Positions 31,164 to 42,237 of a DNA stretch of 64,000 nucleotides are shown here, piece after piece. The stretch is from Coenobita brevimanus (lineage: Eukaryota; Arthropoda; Malacostraca; Decapoda; Coenobitidae). The DNA lies in contig CM064748.1 in the NCBI GenBank assembly GCA_032717465.1, positions 8,761,392-8,825,391 of the forward strand. The letters run 5' to 3'. The position numbers and the translations under genes are program-made. The notes beneath the pieces were generated by a model. The model made no database searches. It saw nothing but the letters and a program-made list of their open reading frames with translations, and had not been told where the DNA came from. The stretch's first letter is position 1. The number at the start of each line of letters is the position of its first letter.

Positions 31164-33472
31164 CCCCCTGGGGGTAGGGGGGTTTCAAGAATACTCCCCC
31201 AGTATCCCTGCTTGTCGTACGAGGCGACTAAAAGGGTTGGTGGTGGGTTAGTGCCCCACCGCGTAAAAAGAAGATAGGAGAAAACAGCTCCTGTGAGAAG
31301 AGTGGAGAGTTTGCAAGATAGTGAGAAAATGACAGAGTATAAGAGCAGATTGAAAGACAGATTGGGAAGTTATGAGCGAGAGCAGATGGAAGGGGTGGAA
31401 GACGTAAGATATTCACGGAAGAGATAGGCGCATCATGTTAGGTGGTTTGTGGAGTGAGGAGGAGATGCAAGGGTGTGCAAGGGACAACTTGGTGGAATGA
31501 TGAGGTGAAATGAGCTGTGGAACAAAAGAAGAAGGCATATAGTGAATGGTTTGCAAGTAACGGTAGGGGAGAAGATGAGAGAGAGGAGAGAGGTATATGT
31601 GAGTGGGAGAAGGGAGGTGAAGAGACTAGTGAAGGAGAGTAAGAAGAAAGTAGATGAAAAGTTTGGGAGGAATCTGAGTGTGAAATGGAGGGAGAATAAG
31701 AAATTGTTTTGGAAGGAGGTAAAGAAAGTAAGGCTGTGTGAAAGAGGAAATAGTAGAGGAGTGAAAGATAGGAATAATAGATTGTTGGTGGAGAAGAGAG
31801 AGAAATTGAGGAGATGGAATGAGCACTTTGAGGATTTGTTGAATGTAGAGAGCGAGAGCAGTGAGAGTATATGTGGTTGGGGAATGGCTGGGAGAAGAAG
31901 AGATGAGAGGAGGGAGGAAGAGATCAGTAGGGGGGAAGTAGTGGAAGCAATGAAGAATATCAAGTTGGGAAAGGCCCCAGGAATTGATGGAGTGTGTGCT
32001 GAAAAGCTGAGGTATGGGGGTGAGATTGTTGTGGGGTGGTTATGGAAGTTGTGTAGATTGGCTTGGGAAGAGGGAAGGGTTCCGGAGGACTGGAAATCAG
32101 GTATAATTTTTCCTTTATACAAAGGAAAAGGGGAGAGAGAAGTATGTGGTAACCATAGTGTTATTTGCCTTCTTAGTGTGACTGGTAAAATATATGGTAG
32201 AATACTCATTGATAGGGTTAGGCATATGACAGAGGAGCTAGTTGGAGAAGAACGAGGGGGATTTAGGAAGGGAAAAGGGTGTGTAGATCAGATATTTGTT
32301 CTAAGATGTTTAATGGAGAAGTATCTAGAGGAAGGAAGTAAAGTGTATGGTGCCTTCATGGACTTGGAGAAAGCTTATGACAGAATAGATAGGCAAGGTA
32401 TGTGGAAGGTATTAAGAATATATGGAGTGGATAGGAAATTGTTAAGTGCTGTGAAGAGTATGTACGACGTAGCTAGGGCTACAGTGCGAGTGGATGGTGA
32501 GCTGAGTGAGTTCTTTGATCTGAATGTGGGACTGAAACAGGGTTGTGTGATGTCTGCATGGCTGTTTAATATACACATCGATGGGGTTGTGTGATGGAGT
32601 GCAAGGTTGGGCGGTGGATATGGCGGTAGCTCTAATGAATGAGGGTGAGGTTTGGAAGATTCCAGTGTTACCGTTTGCTGATGATACAGCATTGTTGAGT
32701 GAAGATGAATTGGAGTTGCAAGGTTTGGTTAATGAATTTGGGAAAGTGTGTGGGAGGAGGAAACTGAAAGTTAAGGGAAACAAAAGTAAAGTAATTGTGT
32801 TTGAGAGGAATGTAGTCACAGAATGTACAGTGAGGTTGGATGGTGAGGATATGGAGAACGTGAATGCATTCAAGTACTTAGATAGTGTGATTAGTAAGGA
32901 TGGAAGTTTAGAGGGTGAAGTGCTTGAAAGGGTACAGTAGGGAAGGAAGGTTGTTGGTTCACTGAAAGCAGTGATGAGAAATAGGGAGGTGAGCATGGAA
33001 GTGAAAAAGCTACTACATAACAGTATTGTGATACCAAGTGTAACATATGCAAATGAAGCTTGGATGTTGTTGGAGAAACGCAGGTCAAGAGAGAGAGCAG
33101 TGGAAATAAGTTATTTAAGAGGAGCATTTGGAGTCACATGGAGAGACAGACTGAGAAATGAGGAAGTGAAGGAGCATTTTGATGTGGATGTGGATGTGAT
33201 AGTGAGTGTTGGGAGAAACACATTGAGGTGGTTTGGCCATGTGGAGAGGATGGAAAGTGAGAGAGTGACGAGGAGAGTGTATGTGAGTGAGGTGGAAGGG
33301 GAGGAGAGGGAGGGGGAAGCTAAGGATGAGATGAAGGGATGGAATGGAGAAGTATATGAGAGAGGGGTGTGTTAGCTGGTATCAGGGCAATGAAATTCCG
33401 CGGACAAGGTAACGTGGAGGCGATTTGTTTGTGGCCACCCCGTACGGGATTCAGGCATCTGTCAAGAGATAG
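31164..33472 (+). pseudogene. LINE-G copy with leader but without endonuclease
   Basis: The leader begins CCCCCTGGGGGTAGGGGGG as in the full-length copy and contains the hairpin (31206-31236). After about 100 bp the sequence jumps to the region just after the endonuclease (REQMEGVEDV). The RT frame is open for 350 codons (31542-32594): GKAPGIDGVCAEKLRYGGEI, GFRKGKGCVDQIFVLRCL, MDLEKAYDRIDRQ, LKQGCVMSAWLFNIHIDGVV, then a stop. FADDTALLSED follows in another frame (32581-32940), and the C-terminus in 32971-33375. The tail is a short GATA run at about 33460-33472. It has both element ends but lacks about 0.8 kb of endonuclease. Confidence 0.9.
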
Positions 33473-36240
33473 ATAGACCCATTTCCAGTATTGTACATTT
33501 TATTGCGTTGAATTTTTATTTCCCTCATGTGGCTCCAATCATGATTCCTATCCAGGTTCTCCTGCAGCATTTTACATGTCTTGTTCAGCTTCTACTTTCC
33601 TCATGATCTTCACATCATCAGCAAAGAGACTTGCATTACTGTCCTTTATTAATGTTCTCATTAGTCAGTCTCACAAGAAGTCTGTCAACCACTCCAGAAA
33701 GTTCCCCTTCAGTCCTGTGTGCTCCAATTTCCACATTAGTTGCAATGGGTTACCTTGTCAAAGGCTTTCTCGAGATCTAAATACACACTGTTCACTCAAC
33801 TACCCCTTTCCTATAGCACGTCTATCACCCTTGAGTAGAAGCTCAACAGGTTGGAAACACACACCTTTCACATCTGAATCCAAACTAACTTTCTTCCAAA
33901 ATCTCCATCTCCTCCAGATATTTTATCCATCTGTCTTTCGTGATTCTCTCGAACAATTTTGCGTCTATGGTGGCCAAGAACACTGGTTTATGATTCAGAG
34001 GTTCTTCTTTGTTTCCTCCCTTACAATTTGGTACAGTAGAGTCTTCATACAGCACAAGATAGGTTATGCAGAACCTTGTGCAAAATCAAATTAGCGCTGA
34101 AACGTGACATATATTTACATGTAAAGTAGGGGTTTAGGTTCTAGGAGCCTCATGTTTTTCGTTAAAAATATAGATAGATTATTACAAATACGCCTGCCTT
34201 AAGACAGCCAAGACAGTGTGTTTAGATACGATCTCACCGATTGGACACATCAGTGCATACTGCTTTCTAACCTGACTGATTAGTATTGCCCCCTAATACT
34301 CCCCATAAAAATTTGAATCACCAAAGATTGCCACTAAGCCTCTTGATTGTCCTGATTACCAATCAAGCAAAAAACTTTTGACCTAATCAACTCGTGAACA
34401 GTGGCATACCAGCATCAGGCATATTTCACCAGGATTACTTTTGGCGCTTTAAAAAAAAAAAAAAAAGAAAAAAAAAGCAGTGTGAAACTATTTTTGAAAG
34501 CCATTAGTGGTCAACATTAAAGGAAACAAAATGCTATGGAGAAGTTGTCATCATCGAGTGATTGCGTATTTCTCACTTCTCAGTGACAGTACACGAATGC
34601 AGTAATCGTGAATAATAAGCAAGTCAGCCAAGCAGTATTATTTGTATGGCAGCACAAGTCACAGGAACTGAACCCACGTTATTTTTACCTAAGTCTGTAT
34701 GTAAACACCTAGTGTCTTGACATCGTAAGATGCGAATTATCTCGACCAAAGATCATCAGTTCATGAGAAACATCATTCACAAAACTCTCTCCCCCCCTTT
34801 TTCTTTTTACATGCTGCACTAAAGGTGAAAACCTGAATTTTACTGCTCCTTCATCATTAACTTTTTTTTTTTCCAACAAAGAGAACTATCCACATCGTAA
34901 ACACACCTGAGTCATATCTGTCTGATCATTTGCATTTAAGCTCCCACACCACATGCCACTTTGTCCAACAATTTTAGTTTCATTTCGAATAAATGCTTTT
35001 CTTGTGTTCATAGCACTTTCATGGTGTTTAGGCATAACTAAAGTTACTTTGAAACTATGTGCTGAGAGTTCTGAGAGGAAATGAGGAGCAAGGAATAAAG
35101 CAAATAAACTTCTGATCACAGCGACTGTCTACACAACACTGAGGCAGGCTGTGGCAGGTGATATGGGACATGGGTCACGTGGGTTGGATCGGGTCGCGGA
35201 AGCCAATCAGTGACCAACAAAAGCATAACACACGAGTTGTATCTTGAAATACAGTACCTTAACACACCCATTTCCCACAGTTTCTCTCGTGCAATTGAGT
35301 GGTTTGGTATTACCGTGCTATTAAGTAATTATGGGAGATATTATATGCCTTTGTTATTGTAAGATCGTTGTTTCGTTTTGTTTTAAATCGGGATTCTGCC
35401 ATACCACATTGGCCCTCTTCCATTCTCTTGGCACTTCTTCCAGAGAACACAGAATTTAACCGTAAATTATATCTGCCAGTTGTTCTCTGCATCCCTTCAG
35501 TACCCAGTTAGTGATTCTGCCCAGCCCTGGAGTTTTCCTTACATCTTAAATTTCCAGTAATTTATACACTTCCTTCACTTCCACTTTTACATCTTTTATC
35601 ACAACAATTCTAGTCACTCCCTCCCCCTCCACGAAATCACTTTCTTAAGCGAAAACCTATTTGAAACCCTTGTTCATCATTTCAACTTGCATTGCCGCAT
35701 CTTTATAGACCTTTCCTTCTACTTTCAGTTTGTTGATTCCTTCCTTTTGTTTCAGTTTGCCATTAACAAACATATAATACAACTTGGGTTCTTGCTTACA
35801 TTTGTCAAGTATACCTTTTTCAAAGTTCCTTTCTTCCACCCTACATATTCTTGTTTATTCATTTTTAGTTCTTCTATATTCTTCCTTTGTTCTAATATTA
35901 CCTCTTTTTCTCCAGTTCCATGCCATGTCCCTCCCTTTTTTTTTTCTTTTCCTTTCATACAGCTTCTGTTAAAGCAATCCTTTTTCCTGTTTTCTTCCCC
36001 CTTACTCATGGCACATAATTTTCCACTCCCTAATTATAGAGGTCTGTAGTTGTATTTACCATCTCTCACATAGATATCAATATCCTTTCTTAGCTTGGTC
36101 TCTACGAAGCACATAATATCGGGCTCATTTACCGTCAAGAAATTGTTAATTTCCAGCATTGCTGAGGTTAAGCCATTTATGTTTGCCTATGCCACATTCA
36201 GTCATTTTACGTTGTTTTTTATTCTGTCGTTCTGCGTTCA
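33473..36240 (-). pseudogene. CR1 LINE, old copy, split by a Tigger-like element
   Basis: Minus-strand CR1 sequence runs from 36240 (endonuclease start, AxANINGLTSAMLEINNFL) through DIDIYVRDGKYNYRPL, then after an internal deletion SGKLCAMSKGEENRKKDCFN and IICLLMAN, to the RT N-terminus at about 35410. It is interrupted by 34037-35407 and resumes at 34036 down to 33473 (RT core, highly degenerate). It has no tail. It is clearly more diverged than the CR1 copies at 9, 14 and 59 kb, so probably older. Confidence 0.8.
34037..35407 (-). mobile_element. Tigger-like element (Repeat A), TA target
   Basis: Inserted between ..TTTGGTA and CCACATTGG.., a CR1 reading that is continuous at about 14740-14757 (TTGGTACCACATG). 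One end is CAGTAGAGTCTTCATACAGC. The other, reverse-complemented, is TGGCAGAATCCCGATT, only weakly similar. On the minus strand MPKHHESAMNTRKAFIRNET (from about 35040) looks like the start of a Tigger-type transposase, but the frame ends after about 50 codons. A poly-A run lies at about 34451-34477. Parts of it recur at 15421, 18294, 37878, 44327 and 54060. Confidence 0.7.
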
Positions 36241-36706
36241 TAATGTGTATGTATGTATGTGTGTGTGCACGCTTGTGTGAATAGTGGTGGGGTGATGATG
36301 ATGATGATGGTGGTTTTAATGTGGTATATTATGCCCTTTTTCTCTGTCTGTCTTTGCCTGTGGACTGGGCTGGCTGTAAGGGGTGATGGGGAGGCCAGGT
36401 TAAATGAAACAAACTTTATTGAATGTTATTTACAATTCAACATTGTTATCATCGTCATCATCCAGATCTGTTTTACCACCTAAAGATGTAGGTACATTCC
36501 AGAGAGCCATAAAAATATCTCGAACAACAGCAGAGTCCCAATTTCGGGCAGAGGGAAGTAACCATCGTGCAATAACACAAACATTTAATTTTTCTGTTAA
36601 TTATTCACCAGCATGTTAATATCTCTCAGTTGCACGGGAGAAACAGAGTGGGAAGTGGGTGCATTTAGCTAATGGATTTCCACATGGCTGCATTTGTTTA
36701 CAACTC
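36241..36706 (+). repeat. Repeat E and Repeat A left part
   Basis: GATGATGATG run (about 36291-36309), the Repeat E core at 36366-36395, then GTTAATTATTCACCAGCATG (36597-36616) and TTGCACGGGAGAAACAG. The phrase ATTCACCAGCATGTTAATAT at about 36603 is the unoccupied counterpart of the LINE-G insertion site at 41159/44327. Confidence 0.85.
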
Positions 36707-36854
36707 CTGTGTTGTACTTTTGTTGGTCGCTGGTAGAGTTCTTTAATCTAAGCCGACCCACGTGACCCACGTCCCATACCAGCTGCTGCCTGCCTAAGCT
36801 GTTGTGTTAACTGTTGTTGTGTGGAGAAGCATTTATTTATTTATTTCCTTGCCC
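36707..36854 (+). repeat. 148-bp direct repeat, left copy
   Basis: CTGTGTTGTACT to TTTCCTTGCCC. It repeats at 37845-37992 with three mismatches I can count. The single-copy counterpart is at about 44416-44563. Confidence 0.93.
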
Positions 36855-37844
36855 CACTTAAAATACAGACAAGATTCATAAAATCCATCCTAGACAATTT
36901 ACCTACCAACAAAGCTCGAGGCCCAGATGGAATTCTGCCAATTGTTTTGAAAAAGTGTTCCCCTGAACTTGCCTCTGTCCTAGCCAAATTATTCAGACTA
37001 TGCATTCGTACTTCTTTATTCCCAAATTCATGGAAAGAAGCCAATATCCACCCAGTTCCAAAGAAAGGAAGTTTGTCTGACCCCTCCAATTACAGACCAA
37101 TAGCTGTCACATCTTCTCTTTGCAAGGTATTTGAAACTTTAATTAATAAGCATATTGTTAAACATCTTGAATCCAACAACTTAATTAGTGATAGACAATA
37201 CGGTTTTCGCCACGAAAGATCCACCATTGACATACTCAATCTTTTAACTCGTACCATCCATCAATCAATTGATCTTTTTGGAGAAACTCCTGCAGTAGCT
37301 CTTGATATCTCTAAAGCTTTCGACAGAGTATGGTACCGTTGCCTGCTGTCCAAACTCCCTTGCTATGAACTAACGTCTTTTGTTTCTTTGATTTCTTCTT
37401 ATCTTAGTGACAGGAAAATAAGAGTAAAAGTAGATGATGTATATTCGAATTTCCACTCAGTTAACGCCGGCGTGCCGCAGGGATCAGTTCTGGCGCCAAC
37501 CCTATTTCTGATTCATATTAATGATCTCTTATCTGTCACTCACAATCCCATTCACTCATATGCAGATGACTCAACACTACATTGTTCATTCACACTCAGA
37601 CATCCATTTACAAAGTCTAATATCTCTGCCTCTCAACTCAGTACAGCCATCTCCATAAATCAAGATCTAGCCACAATCAGTGAATGGGGACAAAACAACC
37701 TTGTCTCTTTTAATGCTAGTAAAACTAAATATATACAGTCTACTAATAGATATTGCCAGATTCGTACATTACCTTCAGTGCTACTAATATTCCTATCTCC
37801 AAAAGTATTGAAATTCTTGGTGTCTCACTTAACAGAGTCCTCAG
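36855..37844 (+). pseudogene. LINE-J (jockey-like) RT fragment, open reading frame
   Basis: The inserted 990 bp encode about 330 codons with no stop (within a frame open 36821-37903). Order: ILDNLPTNKARGPDGILPIV, WKEANIHPVPKKGS, NYRPIAVTSSLCKVFE, SDRQYGFRHERSTIDIL, AVALDISKAFDRVWYRCLLS (Asp A), NAGVPQGSVLAPTLFLIHIND, HSYADDSTLH (37559-37570) and NNLVSFNASKTKYIQ. This is the entire RT fingers-palm of the jockey/CR1 superfamily, but without endonuclease, thumb end, C-terminus or poly-A. It is a fragment although the frame is intact. The first and last codons lie in the flanking direct repeats, so the ends are not natural gene ends. Confidence 0.85.
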
Positions 37845-37992
37845 CTGTGTTGTACTCTTGTTGGTCGCTGGTAGAGTTGTTTAATCTAAGCCGACCCACA
37901 TGACCCACGTCCCATACCAGCTGCTGCCTGCCTAAGCTGTTGTGTTAACTGTTGTTGTGTGGAGAAGCATTTATTTATTTATTTCCTTGCCC
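37845..37992 (+). repeat. 148-bp direct repeat, right copy
   Basis: Partner of 36707-36854. It continues without break into the rest of Repeat A, so this copy is the continuous one on its 3' side. Confidence 0.93.
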
Positions 37993-38499
37993 TTCATTTC
38001 ATATAATAACTGAGTGTGCAGTTCCGCACTAACTTTATTGTGTGGTGTGGGAGCTTAATGCGAACAAGAGTAAGATTTGGACAGTCAGATAAAATGTGTT
38101 AGGTGTTACATGATGTGGGTAGTGTCTTTGTTGGACAGTGATTGAAAAACTAAAAATGCTAATGATGAGGGGGCAGTGAAATTCAAGTTTTGACATTAAG
38201 TGCAGCGAGTGTGAAAAGGGCTTTGTGACCGATGCTCGTTATTAACTGACCGACTCAGGGCCAGAAAATGTGGTTTGTTCGGTATGTGACGAGTCTACGT
38301 CTTGGTATAAGAAGTTAGGTAAGATAATTGTCAGCTCATTTCTTGTGAACTATACTTTCATACAAATTATGCTGCTTGGTTGACTTGTTCAAAAATAGTT
38401 TCACAGTTTAGTGGCAAGCATAGGGCTAGATAAGAGGTTTTCAGGGCAAAATCTGAGTCTCAGAGACATTTACTTGACAACCTTAATAATGTGCAGAGG
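37993..38499 (+). repeat. Repeat A right part, unit copy 2
   Basis: Near-identical to 18405-18899, including the KCSECEKGFV / CSVCDEST zinc-finger-like remnant with the same internal stop. Confidence 0.85.
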
Positions 38500-39268
38500 A
38501 AGACTATGATACTTAAGGTGGCAAATCAGATGAAGAGGGAATATTGGGATATCAGTGTGTGAAGAATGTTGAAGGAAAGGTCGTGGTGGGCAGTGAGGGT
38601 ATTCAAGGTGCGTCGAGAGAGCATTACAACTGGTTGTTGAATGATGAGTTTGGGACAGGGAAGGTTTGGAGCCAGCAGATCCAGCATTTGGCTGTTGGCC
38701 TTTGCTTGATGCTGCTACTGTGAGCAGGGCAATAGGAGGGATGCAGGTGGGGAAGGCAGCAACTGTGCCTGGGTTGACTGCTGAAATGGAGAAGGCCTTA
38801 TGAGATATAGGAGTGAAGATAGTTACAGGTTTTATAAATATGATTATTTATGAGTGTGTTTTCCCAGATAATTGGCTGAATAGTATAATTGTATATGTGG
38901 ACAAGAGAAGTGTGACAATCCAAATGGTTTCCTGTACACCAGGAAACCATTTACTGTGCTGGGTGGTAATTATATAAGCAAATTATGGCACTTGGTGATT
39001 TAGTGGGTAATTAAGGCAGTCCATTTGGATTGAGGCAGTGCAGGTTTATATGAGATGGGTGGTTGGGGTTTATTGCTCAAGTAATGCCACTGAAGGATGA
39101 GTGAGGCTGCTGACTCTCATCTTAAATGTCAGGTCCAACTTGCCTACCCCCGGGCACATACGCTCCTCATGGGGCAACACAGGATTCAGTGTTGATGATG
39201 ATGTACAAGGGGAATGGTGATGATCTGGAAAGAGGATATTATAGAGGCATAAAGATTTTGGAACAGAT
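38500..39268 (+). pseudogene. LINE-Z RT fragment, unit copy 2
   Basis: Same content and lesions as 18900-19680: WDI..EHYNWLLNDE, VYVDKRS, then YKGNGDDLERGYYRGIKILEQM. The interruption between them includes the perfect hairpin at 38922-38952. Confidence 0.65.
38922..38952. other. Perfect 13-bp stem hairpin
   Basis: AAATGGTTTCCTG, loop TACAC, CAGGAAACCATTT. All 13 pairs are perfect. It is identical at 45495-45525 and imperfect at 19331-19361. Function unknown. Confidence 0.9.
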
Positions 39269-39462
39269 GTGAAGAAATGCCTTTGTTTATGAGTGAGATA
39301 ATTTGGATGAAAAAGTGATAATTTTAACGTGCCGGGTACGACAATATGGGTTTGGGAATCTTGCAACACTGCTCAGCAGGAGACTGCTAGCTTCCTTCTT
39401 CCAGGACAACATTTCCACCGATAGATGAGTGTTATGCATGTTTCATATGTTTAATTAATGCC
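39269..39462 (+). repeat. Repeat B, unit copy 2
   Basis: Same as 19681-19871 and again followed immediately by a minus-strand LINE-G tail. Confidence 0.9.
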
Positions 39463-40632
39463 TATCTATCTATCTATAGCCCGACGCCCTAATCCCGCAA
39501 AGGGTGGCCGCACACAAAACGCCTCCAAGTCGCTCTGTCACCCACCATTTGACTACCCTCCCCCCAACTCACCCTCCCCTCCCTCATATATCTCTCAGCT
39601 CCATCCCTCCACCTCATCCTCGGTCTACCCCTCCCTCTCCCTCCCTCCACCTCACCTACATACACCCTCTTAGTCATTCTCCATTCTCTTCACATGTCCA
39701 AACCACCTCAGGTTATTTCTCCTAATCTTCTCAACCACATCCACATCCACCCCACAACGTTCCTTCACTTCTTCATTCATCAACCTGTCCCTCCACGTCA
39801 CTGCAGATACTCCTCTCAAGTAACTCATTTCCACTGCTCTTACTCTTGACTTGGTCCCCTTTTGCAAGATCCACGCCTTGCTTCCATACGTCAGGGTAGG
39901 GATCAGAATACTATCATGGAGTGTCTTCTTAACTTCCATACTCACCTCCCTATTTCTCATCACTGCTTTCAGTGTACCAACAACCTGCCTTCCCTGCTGT
40001 ACCCTTTCACGCACTTCATTCCCCAAAGTTCCATCCTTACTCATCACTTTACCCAAGTACTTGAATGCACTCACCTTCTCCATATCCTCACCATCCAACC
40101 TCACTGCATACTCTGTGACTTCATTCCTCTCAAACACCATAACTTTACTTTTGTTTACATTAACTTTCCAATTCCTCTTCCTACACATTGTCCCAAATTC
40201 ATTCACCAAATCTTGCAACTCCCATTCATCCTCACTCAACATACTGCATCATCAGCAAAGAGCAACACCTGAATCTTCCAAATCTCACCCTCATTCATTA
40301 GAGCCACCCCCACATCCACTGGCCTACCTTGCACCTCCTTTACAACCCCATCCATGTATATATTAAACAGCCATGGAGACATCACACAACTGTTTCAGTC
40401 CCACATTGATATTAAAGAACTCACTCAGCCTACCATCCACTCGCACTATTGCCCTAACTCCCTCGTACATACTCTTCACAGCACTCAACAATTTCCCCTC
40501 CACTCCATATATTCTTAATACCTTCCACATACCTTGCCTATCTGTTCTGTCATAAGCTTTTTCCAAGTCCATGAAGACAGCATACACTTTCTCTTCTCTA
40601 GATACTTCTCCACTAAACCTCTTAGAACAAAT
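39463..40632 (-). pseudogene. LINE-G fragment, unit copy 2
   Basis: The minus-strand 3' part of LINE-G: tail at 39463-39480, then a 190-codon frame at 39670-40242 (LSEDEWELQDLVNEFGTMCR, DGEDMEKVSAFKYLGKVMSK, LHDSILIPTLTYGSKAW, NNLRWFGHVKRMEND). VRVDGRLSEFFNINVGLKQ is at 40363-40653. It ends at 40632 where the duplication junction cuts into CR1. Confidence 0.88.
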
Positions 40633-40790
40633 AGCTTGGTCTCTACGAAGCACATAATATTGGGCTCATTTACCGTCAAGAAATTGTTGATTTCCAGCAT
40701 TGCTGAGGTTAAGCCATTTATGTTAGCATATGCCACATTCAATCATTTTACGTTGTTTTGTATTCTGTCGTTCTGCCTTCATAATGTGTA
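40633..40790 (-). pseudogene. CR1 endonuclease start fragment
   Basis: NVAYANINGLTSAMLEINNF and NEPNIMCFVETKL on the minus strand, the first about 40 codons of a CR1 endonuclease, with the expected N and E residues. It is a copy of 36092-36240 created by the tandem duplication. Confidence 0.85.
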
Positions 40791-41159
40791 TGTATGTATG
40801 TGTGCGTGGACCCTTGTGTGAATAGAGGTGGGGTGATGATGATGATGGTGGTGGTTTTAATGTGATATATTATGCCCTTTTTCTCTGTCTGTCTTTGCCT
40901 GTGGACTGGGCTGGCTGTAAGGGGTGATGGGGAGGCCAGGTTAAATGAAACAAACTTTATTGAATGTTATTTACAATTGAACATTGTTATCATCATCATC
41001 ATCATCATCATCTAGATCTGTTTTACCACCTAAAGATGTAGGTACATTCCAGAGAGCCATAAAAATATCTCGAACAATAGCAGAGTTCCAATTTCGGGCA
41101 GGGGGAAGTAACCATTGTGCAATAACACAAAGATTTAATTTTTCTCTTAATTATTCACC
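40791..41159 (+). repeat. Repeat E and Repeat A left part, unit 2
   Basis: Matches 36250-36609. It ends with TTATTCACC, where the full-length LINE-G begins. Confidence 0.88.
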
Positions 41160-41202
41160 CCCCCTGGGGGTAGGGGGGTTTTCAAGAATACTCCCCCAGT
41201 AT

Positions 41203-41233
41203 CCCTGCTTGTCGTAAAAGGCGACTAAAAGGG
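41203..41233 (+). other. Leader hairpin of LINE-G
   Basis: CCCTGC TTGTCG, loop TAAAAGG, CGAC-T-AA-A-AGGG: outer CCCT/AGGG and inner TTGTCG/CGACxAA pairs with small bulges. The same module stands at 8683-8713, 31206-31236 and, inverted, 61685-61716. A role in the RNA leader is inferred only. Confidence 0.7.
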
Positions 41234-41316
41234 TTGGCGGAGGGTTAGTGCCCCTCCCCGGAAAACAACTAACTAAAAAAACAAACAAGAAGCCTCGGAC
41301 AAGGACTGACCAAACG

Positions 41317-42081
41317 ATGACGACCCAGGACCGGACAAAGGACTTGGTAATGAGTACGTGGAATATAAGAGGAGCGAATGATGAGGTGAAAGAGAGAGAG
41401 ATTGTCCAGGTGCTTGAGGGTGCAAAAGTGGATGTATGTGGAATTACTGAATTGAAATGGAAAGGAGAAAGTTTGAGAGAATGGGAGTATGGATGGGCTA
41501 TTTGTGCAGGAGTAGGTGAGAATGAGAGGGCAAAGGAAGGAGTATGTATAGTTGTGAGTAAAAGATGGAAGAGGAGCATAAGACAGTATGGAACAGTTGG
41601 GTCAAGGATTGTGTGGGTAAAGTTGAAAGTTGGAATACAAATGTGGGCGATTGTGTGTGTGAATGCACCAACGCAAGATCGTGCTAGAAGAGTGAGAGAA
41701 GAGTTCTGGACAAATGTGGAAGTGTGCATGGAAAAGTTTGGAAGGAATGAGAGAGTGTTTTTGATTGGTGATATGAATGGTAAAGTTGGGAATGTGAAGG
41801 TGGATGGAATAGTTGGTGAGTGGGGTGTGTCTGCTGAGATAGATGAGAATGGGAGTGCGTTAGTGGACATTTGTGCTGGGAGGGGGTTGGTGATAACCAA
41901 TACCCTCTTCAGGCATAAAATGATCCACAGGTATACATGGCGAGTGATGAGGAGGGTGGGTTGTGAACTGAATGAAAGGAAGGCAATGATTGATTATGTG
42001 TGTGTGGATGAAAGGATGCAAAAGTGTATAGAGGTTGGGGGAGTGGACTTTCTGAACACTACTTGGTGTGGCCAGAATTAG
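41317..42081 (+). pseudogene. LINE-G endonuclease domain
   Basis: The ATG at 41317 (MTTQDRTKDLV) is the likely start; the frame is open upstream to 41248. Motifs of an APE/EEP nuclease: STWNIRG (Asn), ITELKW (Glu), VNAPTQD, LIGDMNGKVG (GDxN), ITNTLFRHK with YTWR, and IDYVCVDERM. The final SDH motif reads S-E-H at 42051-42059 and only in a shifted frame, so a frameshift lies just upstream. The enzyme would nick target DNA to prime reverse transcription; this copy is probably inactive. Confidence 0.88.
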
Positions 42082-42237
42082 AATGCATGTAAGATGGAAG
42101 AATATAAGAAGAGAAAGACGAGAGGAAGGAGTAGTTGCAAGGAGAGTGGAAAGGTTACAAGAGGATGGGAAAAAGTTAGAGTATAAGAGAGAAGTGGAGG
42201 AATGATTGGGCAAATATGAATTGGAGCAGATGGAGAC

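Larger units (their letters stand above)
36092..40632. repeat. Tandem duplication, unit 1
   Basis: This unit starts at AGCTTGGTCTCTACGAAGC inside CR1 and ends inside LINE-G at AACAAAT. It holds Repeat E, Repeat A, LINE-Z, Repeat B and LINE-G in order. After removing the 1138 bp gained at 36855-37992 it is about 3.40 kb. It is directly followed by unit 2. Confidence 0.85.

Noticed and set aside
31433..32209. A 258-codon minus-strand frame rich in Ser, Phe and Leu
   Set aside because: Antisense of the LINE-G linker at 31542-32594, where the RT motifs are unambiguous.
36821..37903. The 360-codon frame as a complete host gene
   Set aside because: It is a jockey-like RT core only; both ends of the frame run into the flanking direct repeats.
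41160..41240. An HDV-like ribozyme at the LINE-G 5' end
   Set aside because: I could not lay out a double pseudoknot by eye; a simple bulged hairpin explains the conserved block. Kept only as a test in the leader finding.
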